Part shown: positions 56,323 to 64,000 of the stretch, piece by piece | How the letters are laid out: every line of letters begins with the position of its first letter | Position numbering within the stretch: position 1 is the first letter of the stretch | The notes under the pieces: model-generated | What the model saw: only the letters and a program-made list of their open reading frames with translations | What the model was told of the DNA's origin: nothing | Databases searched by the model: none | Translations under genes and position numbers: made by a program | Source: Rosistilla oblonga | GTDB lineage: Bacteria > Planctomycetota > Planctomycetia > Pirellulales > Pirellulaceae | DNA: 64,000 nt | Direction of reading: 5' to 3' | Assembly (NCBI RefSeq): GCF_007751715.1 | Contig: NZ_CP036292.1 | Span: forward strand, 6,393,339-6,457,338

Positions 56323-58061
56323 AAGCGCCCCCAGCATCGACTGGCGAAGAGCACCACGGTGGCATCGATTCGAACGAACTCAAAGCCCGCCAGATCGATC
56401 CGCGAAATGTGCTCGACCTCAGCAGCAACCTGTTGTTTGTCGACCATCCGCAACGCGTCAAGAATGCGATCCGGACATCCCAATTCTCGCACTACCCCGA
56501 TCGCGATTGTGGTCCGTTGTTGGATGCGCTGGCAGCGCGACACCAGATCCCTACCGATCGCATCTTGGCGGGAAACGGTTGCTGCGAATTGATTCACTTG
56601 GTCGCCAGCACGCTGTTGGATTCCGGAGACCGCGCGATGGTGGTCGGCCCCACTTTTTCAGAATACGCGCGGGCGTCGCGGATCGCTGGTGCGAATGCCT
56701 ATGAAGTGCGTTCGCACGCGTCCGAAGCGTTTGCAGTTCCCACCGAAGCGCTCCAGAACGATCTGGAAAGTCAGCCGCCGCGACTGGTCTGGATTTGCAA
56801 TCCCAACAACCCGACGGGGCAACGGATCGACGCTGTGGTGATCCAACATTGGGTGGAGTCCTTTCCGCAAACGACCTTTGTTGTCGACGAATCGTATATC
56901 GATTTCTCCGTGTCGACGCAGAGTCTTGTCGGAAACGAAGCCGCAAACTTGATAGTCCTACGTTCGATGACCAAGTCGCACGCGTTGGCTGGGCTGCGAT
57001 TGGGATACCTGGTCGCATCGGAGCCGCAGATCCAAGCGTTGACCGCGCGACGCATCCCTTGGTCGGTCAACGAACTTGCCCAAGCCGCCGGTGTCGCCGC
57101 GCTCATGTCGCAGCCCCATTACGATGCCGCGATGCAGCGTCTACAAACCGAACAAGCGCGTTTGATCGGCGAACTTCGGCAACGCGGCTACGATCCACTT
57201 TCCAGCGAGACCGGTTTCTTCATGCTGCCGGTAGGAAATGCCACGGCGTTTCGCGATCGATTGTTATCAAGCGGTGTCCTGGTGCGAGATTGCACTTCGT
57301 TTGGACTTCCCGAGCATGTCCGGATCGCGATCGGTGACGCTTCGGCAACCGACCGTTTGCTCGCCGCGATCGACGGCCGCCCGCTGATTGCCACGACGCC
57401 AAGCGATGCGGTTGAGTCCGGCAGTGCGCCGACTTGGGGAGACGATTTTCGTTCCCAGCTGTACCAACTGTTTCGCCTGCGACGCGATGTGCGACGCTTC
57501 CGTACCGACCCCATCGCCCCACAGCTGATGGCTCAATGGATCGAAGCCGCCTGCATGGCACCTTCGGTTGGGCTGTCGCAACCGTGGCGATTCCTGTCGG
57601 TCGATCAACCATCGCTTCGCGAGCGGGTTTCGGCGGAGTTTGAATTGCAGAACGAATCGGCAGCAAGCGGATACGAGGATGCCGAACGCCAGCAGTATCA
57701 AAAACTGAAGCTCGCCGGACTTCGCGAAGCCCCCGAACAGCTCGCTATTTTTGTTGTCCCCGAACCGTCGCAAGGGCGTGGGCTGGGGCGGCAAACGATG
57801 CCCGAAACGGTTGTCTATTCCGTCGTCGCCGCCATCCAGAACCTCTGGCTGGCAGCCCGCTGTGACGGCGTAGGTGTCGGCTGGGTTTCCATCCTTCGAC
57901 CGGATCGCATCAGCAAGATCCTGGCGGTCCCCGATCACTGGCAATTGATCGCCTATTTGTGCTTAGGGTACCCGAGCGATCCCGCCCAAGAGATTCCCAC
58001 GCTTGAGCTGGCCGGCTGGGAAGAACGCATGCAGACAAACCAATTGTGGACTCATTCATGA
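56319..58061 (+). CDS. Fusion of CobC/CobD-type aminotransferase-like decarboxylase and BluB DMB synthase
   Basis: The 580-residue protein joins two cobalamin enzymes. Residues ~15-365 are a PLP fold-type I protein of the CobC/CobD (threonine-phosphate decarboxylase) family: NPNNPTGQ, FVVDESYIDF and the PLP-Lys motif SMTKSHALAGLRLGYL. Residues ~385-570 are a nitroreductase-like BluB domain: LRRDVRRFRTDPI, ACMAPSVGLSQPWRFL, YSVVAAIQNLWLAARCDGVG and YLCLGYPSDP. The first half would make aminopropanol phosphate, the second 5,6-dimethylbenzimidazole from reduced FMN. No stop or frameshift separates the domains. The linker (~366-384) is Ser/Thr/Ala-rich. ATGA overlaps bind it to cbiB and to the ExbB-like gene. 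Confidence 0.9.
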   Translation: MKAPPASTGEEHHGGIDSNELKARQIDPRNVLDLSSNLLFVDHPQRVKNAIRTSQFSHYPDRDCGPLLDALAARHQIPTDRILAGNGCCELIHLVASTLLDSGDRAMVVGPTFSEYARASRIAGANAYEVRSHASEAFAVPTEALQNDLESQPPRLVWICNPNNPTGQRIDAVVIQHWVESFPQTTFVVDESYIDFSVSTQSLVGNEAANLIVLRSMTKSHALAGLRLGYLVASEPQIQALTARRIPWSVNELAQAAGVAALMSQPHYDAAMQRLQTEQARLIGELRQRGYDPLSSETGFFMLPVGNATAFRDRLLSSGVLVRDCTSFGLPEHVRIAIGDASATDRLLAAIDGRPLIATTPSDAVESGSAPTWGDDFRSQLYQLFRLRRDVRRFRTDPIAPQLMAQWIEAACMAPSVGLSQPWRFLSVDQPSLRERVSAEFELQNESAASGYEDAERQQYQKLKLAGLREAPEQLAIFVVPEPSQGRGLGRQTMPETVVYSVVAAIQNLWLAARCDGVGVGWVSILRPDRISKILAVPDHWQLIAYLCLGYPSDPAQEIPTLELAGWEERMQTNQLWTHS

Positions 58062-58540
58062 CATCGATCGAAAATTTGTTGTTCGACATGGCACAACTGT
58101 TCTGGTGGCCGGTGCTGCTGCTGGTGCTGTTCACGTTTGCCTACGCGCTGTTCAAACTCGGCGGCTTCCTGATCGAAGCGTTCCTGCGACTGCGGCTGCC
58201 GCAGCGGCATTGGGTCGTTCCGACCAATGCAACCGGTTCGCTCGAATCGATGGAACTGCTTGTGCTTCGCGAGCTGGAAGGGTTGCGACTGTGCAGCCGG
58301 ATCGCACCGATGCTGGGACTTGTCGCGACGATGATCCCTCTTGGGCCTGCGCTTGCCGCCGTGTCGTCGGGGCAGTCGCAAATCACCGCCAACAGCATGG
58401 GGGGCGCGTTTGCAGCAGTGATCATCGCGTTGGTCGCGGCGTCGATCACGTTTGCGATCTATACCATCCGGCGGCGATGGTTAATGCAGGAATTGACGCA
58501 TTGGATGGAATCCCAAACCAGCGAACCGGAGTCGACATGA
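58058..58540 (+). CDS. MotA/TolQ/ExbB-type proton channel protein
   Basis: The 160-residue protein has three membrane helices. The first spans residues ~13-40, then IAPMLGLVATMIPLGPALAA (~88-108) aligns with the ExbB/TolQ APxLGLLGT signature, including the channel Thr. Last is GGAFAAVIIALVAASITFAI (~115-135). It is shorter than ExbB (~240) and keeps only the core. Such proteins conduct protons and drive a partner. The next gene (overlapping by four bases) is the likely ExbD-like partner, and CobN follows. I infer a motor for the CobN-like protein. Confidence 0.85.
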   Translation: MTSIENLLFDMAQLFWWPVLLLVLFTFAYALFKLGGFLIEAFLRLRLPQRHWVVPTNATGSLESMELLVLRELEGLRLCSRIAPMLGLVATMIPLGPALAAVSSGQSQITANSMGGAFAAVIIALVAASITFAIYTIRRRWLMQELTHWMESQTSEPEST

Positions 58541-58890
58541 ACCGACGCCGTATCCAAATCCTCAGCAGTGACGACAGCGATCCGATGCTCTCATCGATCA
58601 ATTTGGTCGATGTCTTCTTGGTCGCGTTGGCGATCCTGATGATCGCGTTGATGAATCACCCGTTGGCCGATTTGGCAAGCGGCGATTTCACGCTGATTCG
58701 CGATGAGGGGAAGCCGACGATGGAGATCATCGTCAAGCAAGGGAAACAACTGTCACGCTTTCAGTCGACGGGGCTGTCTTCCGAAGGGAACGGCACCGAA
58801 GCCGGCACCGCCTATCGCATGAAGGACGGGTCGATGGTCTACGTCCCCAAATCGAGCCCTTCGGACAACGAACATCCATCCCAACCATGA
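58537..58890 (+). CDS. DUF2149 protein, ExbD-like topology
   Basis: The 117-residue protein has one N-terminal membrane helix (residues ~20-40) that contains SINLVDVFLVALAILMIALM. This has the same pattern as ExbD/TolR helices, where a single Asp before a hydrophobic run carries protons. The remaining ~75 residues would be periplasmic. DUF2149 is a short family of unknown function. Position between the ExbB-like and CobN genes, with four-base overlaps on both sides, suggests a stator-type partner. The ExbD relationship is my reading of the helix and is not a database result. Confidence 0.8.
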   Translation: MNRRRIQILSSDDSDPMLSSINLVDVFLVALAILMIALMNHPLADLASGDFTLIRDEGKPTMEIIVKQGKQLSRFQSTGLSSEGNGTEAGTAYRMKDGSMVYVPKSSPSDNEHPSQP

Positions 58891-61800
58891 CCTCATCACA
58901 ACACGACTTCATTCGACACATTGCACTCAAAGGCTCTCGGTTGTCACGCTACGATTCACACACAGAACGGTGTTCCTTGGTTTTACAAAACGTTCGACGC
59001 CCCTGGTTGTCCACCGGTTCGATCCTCGCGATCGCCCTGGCGTCGGGCCTTTGCATGGCCTGCAACCGGCAAGCGTTCGCCGACGAAGAGGACAAGTCGG
59101 TGCTGGTCCTGCATTCCTATTTGATCTCGCCGGCGCGGATCGCAACGCTGCAATCGGCGACGAAAGAGGCACCGGTCGATTTGCGTTTTTTGGCAGCCGA
59201 CTCAGCTGACGCCGAAACGATGCGATCGGAGATCGAACAGGCCGACTTGGTCCTGTTGGATGTTGCTCATGAGAGTGTGCTGACGCCGATCGTTTCCAAA
59301 TCGGCGGAGGAGATCCAGAAGTCCGATCTCCCCTATATCCTGGTGCCGGGACTCGATCGCGTGCGTCGGGGGCAGCTGATACAGGCGGCCTCTATAGCAA
59401 GCCAACACAAGGTTTCCGAAGCGGCCGCGGAGCGGATTCGCCAATACTTCCGATACGGCGGCCAAGCCAACACGTCGCATCTGATGGCAGCGTTGGCGAC
59501 CGATCTCAGCAACACACCCGCAGCCGATCTGCCAGCCGCCGTAGCGTTTCCAGAACAGGGGTTTTATCACCCCGACTGGACCGAGATCGAAACAAGTCGA
59601 GACGTCATCCAGACGAAGCTCTCCGACTCAGCCAAACCGGTTGTCGCGATCGCGATCAACCCAGCCACCCTCTCCTCGGGCGATACCCATTGGTTGGATG
59701 CGATCCTCGCGGCGCTGAAACAGCGCGACATCAATGGCTATGCGTTCTACGGGCCGCGACAGAACAGCCGGCTATTTACCGAGATGACTTGCCGCGAAGA
59801 GGAGGGGAAAGCTGTCGCTTTCGCCGACCTGATCATCAATGCGGCGTTGATCTTTCGCCCCGCCGAACGCAAGGTCGAACTGGAGCGGATCGGCGTGCCG
59901 GTGCTGCAGACATTGCCTTCGCTTGAGCGCGACGCAGATCAATGGGATGCCAGCGACGATGGCCTCGCGATGGCGAACGTTTCCTACTATTACGCATCGA
60001 GCGAATTGGCGGGGATGATCGCCCCGGTCTTGATATCGGCTCGCAACGCCGACACAGGATTACTCGAACCGATCGATCAACAGATCGAAGCGTTGGCCGA
60101 TCGGGCAGCCGAGATTTGCCGACTGCAACAAAGTCAGCGGGCCGAGCGACGGATCGCGATGATGGTTTACAACTATCCTCAAGGCGAAAACAACTTCGGC
60201 GCTTCGTTCCTGAATGTTCCCAAGAGTCTTGTGAACGCGATTGCTGCGATGGAGCAGGCGGGATACGCAACCGAGACGATCGATGAAGCAAGCCTGACAT
60301 CGGCGGTCCAATCGTCGCTGCGAGCACTTTACGATCCTGCCGCCTTGGTCGCGCAGCAAGCAGCCGGAAAAGCTGGCTTTCTGTCGTTGGAGCAATATCA
60401 ATCGTGGTTCGACCAACTGCCGGCGGCGACTCGAGAGCGCATCGAGAACCACTGGGGCGATCCACGCTCAGCGGCCGTCCGCACCGACGCGGGCGAGACC
60501 GGTTTTGTAATTCCCGGCGTTCAACTGGGTAACATCCACGTGATCCCACAACCGCTCCGCCATGAGGTGACTGCGGCGACGGAGACCGAACTGCGGAAGC
60601 AGCGGATCAATCACAATTCGGCGGTCCCGCTTAGCCACAAGTACCTGGCGACTTATCTGTATTTGCGAGAGACGTTGGATGCCGATGCAGTCGTCCATTT
60701 TGGCACGCACGGAACGCTCGAATGGGCTCCCGGCAAACAACGAGCCCTTTCGGTCGACGACGATCCGCTGCTTGCACTCGGTTCGCTGCCGAACATCTAC
60801 CCCTACATCATGGACAACCTGGGTGAAGCCACAACGGCCAAGCGACGTTCCCAAGCGGTGATGATCAGCCACATGACGCCGATGTTCTCGCCCGCCGGAT
60901 TTCGGCCGGGGCTGCACGCGATGCACGACCTGATGCACGACTGGGAAACGATCGCCGACGGGCCGGTTCGAAAGCAGATGGAGAAACAACTTGTCGATCG
61001 TTTCGCCGAACACAATCTCGATCGCGACCTCGGTTGGTCGACCGATCGGATCGCTGGCAACTTCGAAGAATTCATGGAGGTCCTGCACCCTTATTTGGAT
61101 GACATCGCTCAAACCGCACAACCGCAGGGATTGGCGGTGCTGGGGGAGGTGCCCAATCAACAGCGACGCTTTGGGATGGTCATGCAAATGCTTAGGAAGC
61201 GGTTGATCGAGGCGTTGGGAGAAGACATCGACGAAGTCTTCCTCCTGGATGCCGACAAGGTCGGTAATTCACGCCCGGCGCGTTGGCTGCGATTGGCGTT
61301 GGAAGATCCGCAAGCCGCTTCGCAACTGGATCTCCGCAAGATCGACAACCTCGATTCCAGCAAGCACACCTCGGTCCCCAACCGCGCTGCGGGAAAGTCG
61401 TTGGACGCAGCCGTGCTTCTCGAACTTGCGCTCGAAGCGCAGCGACTCGATGCCTTGTTGGCAACCAACAATGAAATCCCAGCTCTGCTTGCCGCACTCG
61501 ATGGCCGACACGTCCCTTCCAGCTACGGCGGCGATCCGGTACGCAATCCCGACAGCCTGCCGACGGGAAAAAATCTGTACGGCTTCGATCCCTCGCGAGT
61601 CCCCACGCGGCAAGCTTGGGAGATCGGCGTCGGCGTCTTGGACGACTGGATCGCAAGCTATCGTCTGCGGCACGACAACGCTTTTCCACAGAAGATTGCA
61701 TTTACGATGTGGGCAGGTGAAACGATGCGGCACCACGGCGTGATGGAATCGCAGATCTTTCACGCTCTGGGAGTCCGTCCGCGATGGGACGATACCGGCC

Positions 61801-63134
61801 GCATGCAGGGCATCGAACTGATTGAAGATTCGGATCTCGGACGTCCTCGAATCGATGTGCTGATGTCGGTCACCGGATCGTACCGCGACCAGTTTCCCCA
61901 TTTGATAAAGTGGATCGACGAAGCTGTCGTGATGGTGGCAAATCTCGAGTCAACAAACTCCGATTCCGACGATGCCGAAGCAGGGGCGAACTTCGTTGCC
62001 GATCATGCCCGTTCGCTGCGAGAGCAATTGATCGCCGACGGGGCAACCGACGAACAAGCCGAGCGTCAATCGACCGCCCGCGTCTTCTCCAACGAATCGG
62101 GAAACTACGGCACCGGATTAAACGACGCCGCTTATGCCAGCGACCTCTGGGAACATCAACAAGCCAACGGCGGCGACGCGGAGATGGCAAGCCTGTTCGT
62201 TAACCGCATGGGATACGCCTACGGCGAAGGACTCGATGGCGTCGCGGCATCGGAACTGTTTGTCAAACAGGTCGCCGGCGTCGATGCAGCTTTTCTGTCG
62301 CGATCCTCGCACACCTACGGCGTCCTCACCAGCGACGATCCATTTGCCTATCTCGGTGGCTTCGCCCTTGCCGCTCGCGCTGCCGGTGGCGACAAGTCGC
62401 CTGAACTGTATGTGCAAAATTTGCGTGACGAATCCGAAGTCATCCTCGATTCCGCCGCCAGCGCGATCGCTAAAGAGATGCAATCGCGGTACCTGCACCC
62501 GCAATGGATCAAGGCGCAACAGGCCGAAGGATACAGCGGCACTCTGCAGGTTTTAAAGGCGACACAGTTTCTGTGGGGATGGCAAGTCACATCGCCCGAA
62601 TCGGTCCGGGAAGATCAGTGGCAGTCGATGCTGGATACCTATGTGAACGATCAATATGAATTGGGAACGCGGCAGTGGCTTCAAGAACACAACCAACACG
62701 CTTTGGCACAGGTGCTGGAACGGATGGTGGATGCCGTTCGGTTGAACTATTGGCAACCCGACCAGGAGACTCAGCAGACTCTCTTTGCCGCCTACCACCA
62801 AGCGACACGTTCCAGTGAATTGATCGAAAGCAATCGTCTGGTTGCCGAGTTCGTTTCCCAGCAGCTATCGCCATCGGAACTCGCCGCGGATGCTGCGGTT
62901 CCTCCACCGCAAGCCACAACAACACCGCAACCGACACAAGATGTCACACCACAAACATCCGAAACCGAAGCACCTGAACCAACAAAGTTTGTCCAGGGAC
63001 AGGAACTGCGGCCGACCGACGCGGCCGATGATTCGCCACAAGTCACCAACTGGAACGCCGCGATGATGCTCGGCCTCTCCTTGTTGCTTGTGATCATCGG
63101 TGCCTTTCTGCAGCATCGCCGGCTTGTGAAATAG
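58887..63134 (+). CDS. cobN: Exported, membrane-anchored CobN-like chelatase subunit
   Basis: The 1415-residue protein matches the CobN/magnesium-chelatase H family: HFGTHGTLEWAPGKQRALSV, YIMDNLGEATTAKRRSQAV, RVFSNESGNYGTGLND and HTYGVLTSDDPFAYLGGFAL. Unusually it has a signal peptide (LSTGSILAIALASGLCMACN, then cleavage site QAFA, ~residue 65) after a long basic N-region. It ends in a Pro/Thr-rich linker (~1310-1380) and a C-terminal membrane helix (AAMMLGLSLLLVIIGAFLQH) with a basic tail. The catalytic bulk is therefore probably periplasmic. No CobS/CobT AAA+ ATPase subunits are in the window. It overlaps the DUF2149 gene by four bases. Confidence 0.9.
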   Translation: MTSSQHDFIRHIALKGSRLSRYDSHTERCSLVLQNVRRPWLSTGSILAIALASGLCMACNRQAFADEEDKSVLVLHSYLISPARIATLQSATKEAPVDLRFLAADSADAETMRSEIEQADLVLLDVAHESVLTPIVSKSAEEIQKSDLPYILVPGLDRVRRGQLIQAASIASQHKVSEAAAERIRQYFRYGGQANTSHLMAALATDLSNTPAADLPAAVAFPEQGFYHPDWTEIETSRDVIQTKLSDSAKPVVAIAINPATLSSGDTHWLDAILAALKQRDINGYAFYGPRQNSRLFTEMTCREEEGKAVAFADLIINAALIFRPAERKVELERIGVPVLQTLPSLERDADQWDASDDGLAMANVSYYYASSELAGMIAPVLISARNADTGLLEPIDQQIEALADRAAEICRLQQSQRAERRIAMMVYNYPQGENNFGASFLNVPKSLVNAIAAMEQAGYATETIDEASLTSAVQSSLRALYDPAALVAQQAAGKAGFLSLEQYQSWFDQLPAATRERIENHWGDPRSAAVRTDAGETGFVIPGVQLGNIHVIPQPLRHEVTAATETELRKQRINHNSAVPLSHKYLATYLYLRETLDADAVVHFGTHGTLEWAPGKQRALSVDDDPLLALGSLPNIYPYIMDNLGEATTAKRRSQAVMISHMTPMFSPAGFRPGLHAMHDLMHDWETIADGPVRKQMEKQLVDRFAEHNLDRDLGWSTDRIAGNFEEFMEVLHPYLDDIAQTAQPQGLAVLGEVPNQQRRFGMVMQMLRKRLIEALGEDIDEVFLLDADKVGNSRPARWLRLALEDPQAASQLDLRKIDNLDSSKHTSVPNRAAGKSLDAAVLLELALEAQRLDALLATNNEIPALLAALDGRHVPSSYGGDPVRNPDSLPTGKNLYGFDPSRVPTRQAWEIGVGVLDDWIASYRLRHDNAFPQKIAFTMWAGETMRHHGVMESQIFHALGVRPRWDDTGRMQGIELIEDSDLGRPRIDVLMSVTGSYRDQFPHLIKWIDEAVVMVANLESTNSDSDDAEAGANFVADHARSLREQLIADGATDEQAERQSTARVFSNESGNYGTGLNDAAYASDLWEHQQANGGDAEMASLFVNRMGYAYGEGLDGVAASELFVKQVAGVDAAFLSRSSHTYGVLTSDDPFAYLGGFALAARAAGGDKSPELYVQNLRDESEVILDSAASAIAKEMQSRYLHPQWIKAQQAEGYSGTLQVLKATQFLWGWQVTSPESVREDQWQSMLDTYVNDQYELGTRQWLQEHNQHALAQVLERMVDAVRLNYWQPDQETQQTLFAAYHQATRSSELIESNRLVAEFVSQQLSPSELAADAAVPPPQATTTPQPTQDVTPQTSETEAPEPTKFVQGQELRPTDAADDSPQVTNWNAAMMLGLSLLLVIIGAFLQHRRLVK

Positions 63135-63149
63135 CTAGGAGAACACGTC

Positions 63150-64000
63150 ATGACAAATACGACACCGCGCGTCGACAGCGACGCGATCCAATCCCAACTC
63201 GCCCAGCTTTGCAAGCCGCCGGGGAGTCTGGGGATGATCGAATTCGCGGCCACGCGGCTCTGCGAAACTCAACAAACGCTGCACCCCCAAACGCGTCCAC
63301 GACACGTGACGGTCTTTGCCGCCGACCATGGGGTGACGTGTGAAGGAGTCACGGCGTGGCCCAGCGAGGTGACCGGCGCAGTGGTCAAGGTGATGCAGAC
63401 CGGGCGTACGGCAAGCGGAGTCTTCGCGCGAACGTTGGACGCGAACTACGAAGTCGTCGACGTCGGTCTGTTGCAATCGATCCACAACAGCGGTGATGCG
63501 GTTCCCGCCACGTCGCTTCGGGATGCCGCCAAACGACGCGGCACCGCAAATCTATTGCGCGAGGCGGCGATGGCGGAATCCGATTTCGACCATGCTTGGG
63601 ACGTCGGCGTCGAACGAGCCGAAGCGGCGATCGCCGAGAACAGCCAAGTGCTGATCGGAGGCGAAATGGGGATCGGAAATACGACCGCAGCAACCTGTTT
63701 GATCGGCCTGCTTTGCGAATCGGAGATTGGTTCCAACGTTGCCGAAATCGTCGGTCGCGGCGCGGGGCTCGACGATCAACAGCTCTCCCACAAACAGCAG
63801 GTCGTCGTAGCGGCGATCGAACGCGTGCGAGCGATGGGACCACTGAATGCAAAACAAATCGGATGCGAAGTTGGCGGACTGGAGATCGTCGCGTTGGCCG
63901 GTCTCTACGCTCGAGCGGCCCAGGCAGGTCGGACCGTCTTAATCGATGGCGTGATCGCGACGTCGGCGGCGGTGCTGGCCGATGCGATACATCCCGGAAC
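63150..64000 (+). CDS. cobT: Nicotinate-nucleotide--dimethylbenzimidazole phosphoribosyltransferase (partial)
   Basis: An ATG at 63150 with AGGAG eight bases upstream opens a frame that runs off the right edge (283 codons seen; the family is ~350). Landmarks are KPPGSLGMIEFAATRL, VFAADHGVTCEGV, IGGEMGIGNTTAATCL, VGRGAGLDD and VLIDGVIATSAAVL. The enzyme activates dimethylbenzimidazole to alpha-ribazole phosphate, using the base made by the BluB domain. Only 15 bases separate it from cobN. This is the Salmonella-type CobT, unrelated to the chelatase subunit of the same name. cobS is likely just beyond the window. Confidence 0.93.
   Translation, partial: MTNTTPRVDSDAIQSQLAQLCKPPGSLGMIEFAATRLCETQQTLHPQTRPRHVTVFAADHGVTCEGVTAWPSEVTGAVVKVMQTGRTASGVFARTLDANYEVVDVGLLQSIHNSGDAVPATSLRDAAKRRGTANLLREAAMAESDFDHAWDVGVERAEAAIAENSQVLIGGEMGIGNTTAATCLIGLLCESEIGSNVAEIVGRGAGLDDQQLSHKQQVVVAAIERVRAMGPLNAKQIGCEVGGLEIVALAGLYARAAQAGRTVLIDGVIATSAAVLADAIHPG

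Noticed and set aside
58003-58536. 295-residue version of the DUF2149 protein
   Set aside because: The upstream part is an out-of-frame reading of the ExbB-like gene; the ATG at 58537 gives the normal family length and overlap.
63150-64000. Chelatase subunit CobT
   Set aside because: Motifs are those of the phosphoribosyltransferase CobT; there is no AAA+ or VWA domain of the cobaltochelatase CobT.

Overview
This 64 kb window looks like chromosome from a planctomycete, most likely of the Pirellulaceae (Rhodopirellula/Rosistilla-like). The reasons are moderately high GC, families typical of that phylum (DUF1501, DUF1559, a prenyltransferase-repeat/DUF4159 protein, an exported sulfatase), planctomycete-style Tad genes with von Willebrand domains, and many palindromic intergenic repeats. 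The genus is an inference. No tRNA, rRNA, CRISPR array, prophage or intact insertion sequence was seen.

Layout. 1-9.2 kb: a large DUF4159 protein cut by the window edge, then a carbohydrate cluster (DUF4432 epimerase-like, cupin isomerase-like, TIM-barrel isomerase, Gfo/Idh/MocA oxidoreductase) and a DUF1501 protein. 9.2-22 kb: housekeeping genes (radical SAM protein, DEAD-box helicase, YhaM-type exonuclease, proS, glnS, ECF sigma factor, mcsA-mcsB, trpE) separated by repeat-rich spacers. 22.4-29.6 kb: a four-gene phosphorelay with two hybrid or orphan histidine kinases, a thioredoxin-like membrane protein and a membrane-anchored REC-Hpt protein. The first kinase has an ethylene-receptor-like membrane domain in which the copper-ligand Cys is replaced by Ser. 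29.7-38.6 kb: sulfatase, glycosyltransferase, von Willebrand protein, Na+/alanine symporter, dusB, a response regulator and a hypothetical protein. 39.3-46.7 kb: a three-gene Tad (TadE/TadG) operon, one member ending in a long Pro-Glu repeat, then an exported Gly-rich protein, a DapA-family gene and small hypotheticals. 46.7-48.2 kb: a decayed patch with a RES toxin remnant, an intact Xre/MbcA-type antitoxin and a truncated Schlafen/AlbA_2 gene.

48.26-64 kb holds the main feature. A cobalamin riboswitch leads a tight, mostly ATGA-overlapping operon: DUF1559 pseudopilin-like gene, cobQ, cobO, cobU, btuF, btuC, btuD, cbiB, a CobC/CobD-BluB fusion, an ExbB/TolQ-like proton channel, an ExbD-like DUF2149 protein, an exported membrane-anchored CobN homologue, and cobT running off the end. 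These genes import corrinoids, adenosylate and amidate them, build the aminopropanol arm and the dimethylbenzimidazole lower ligand, and assemble the nucleotide loop. No corrin-ring genes and no CobS/CobT-type chelatase ATPase lie in the window. The CobN homologue instead sits beside a putative proton-driven motor pair. I propose a proton-motive-force-powered periplasmic chelatase-like complex; this is an inference and the most interesting candidate in the window.
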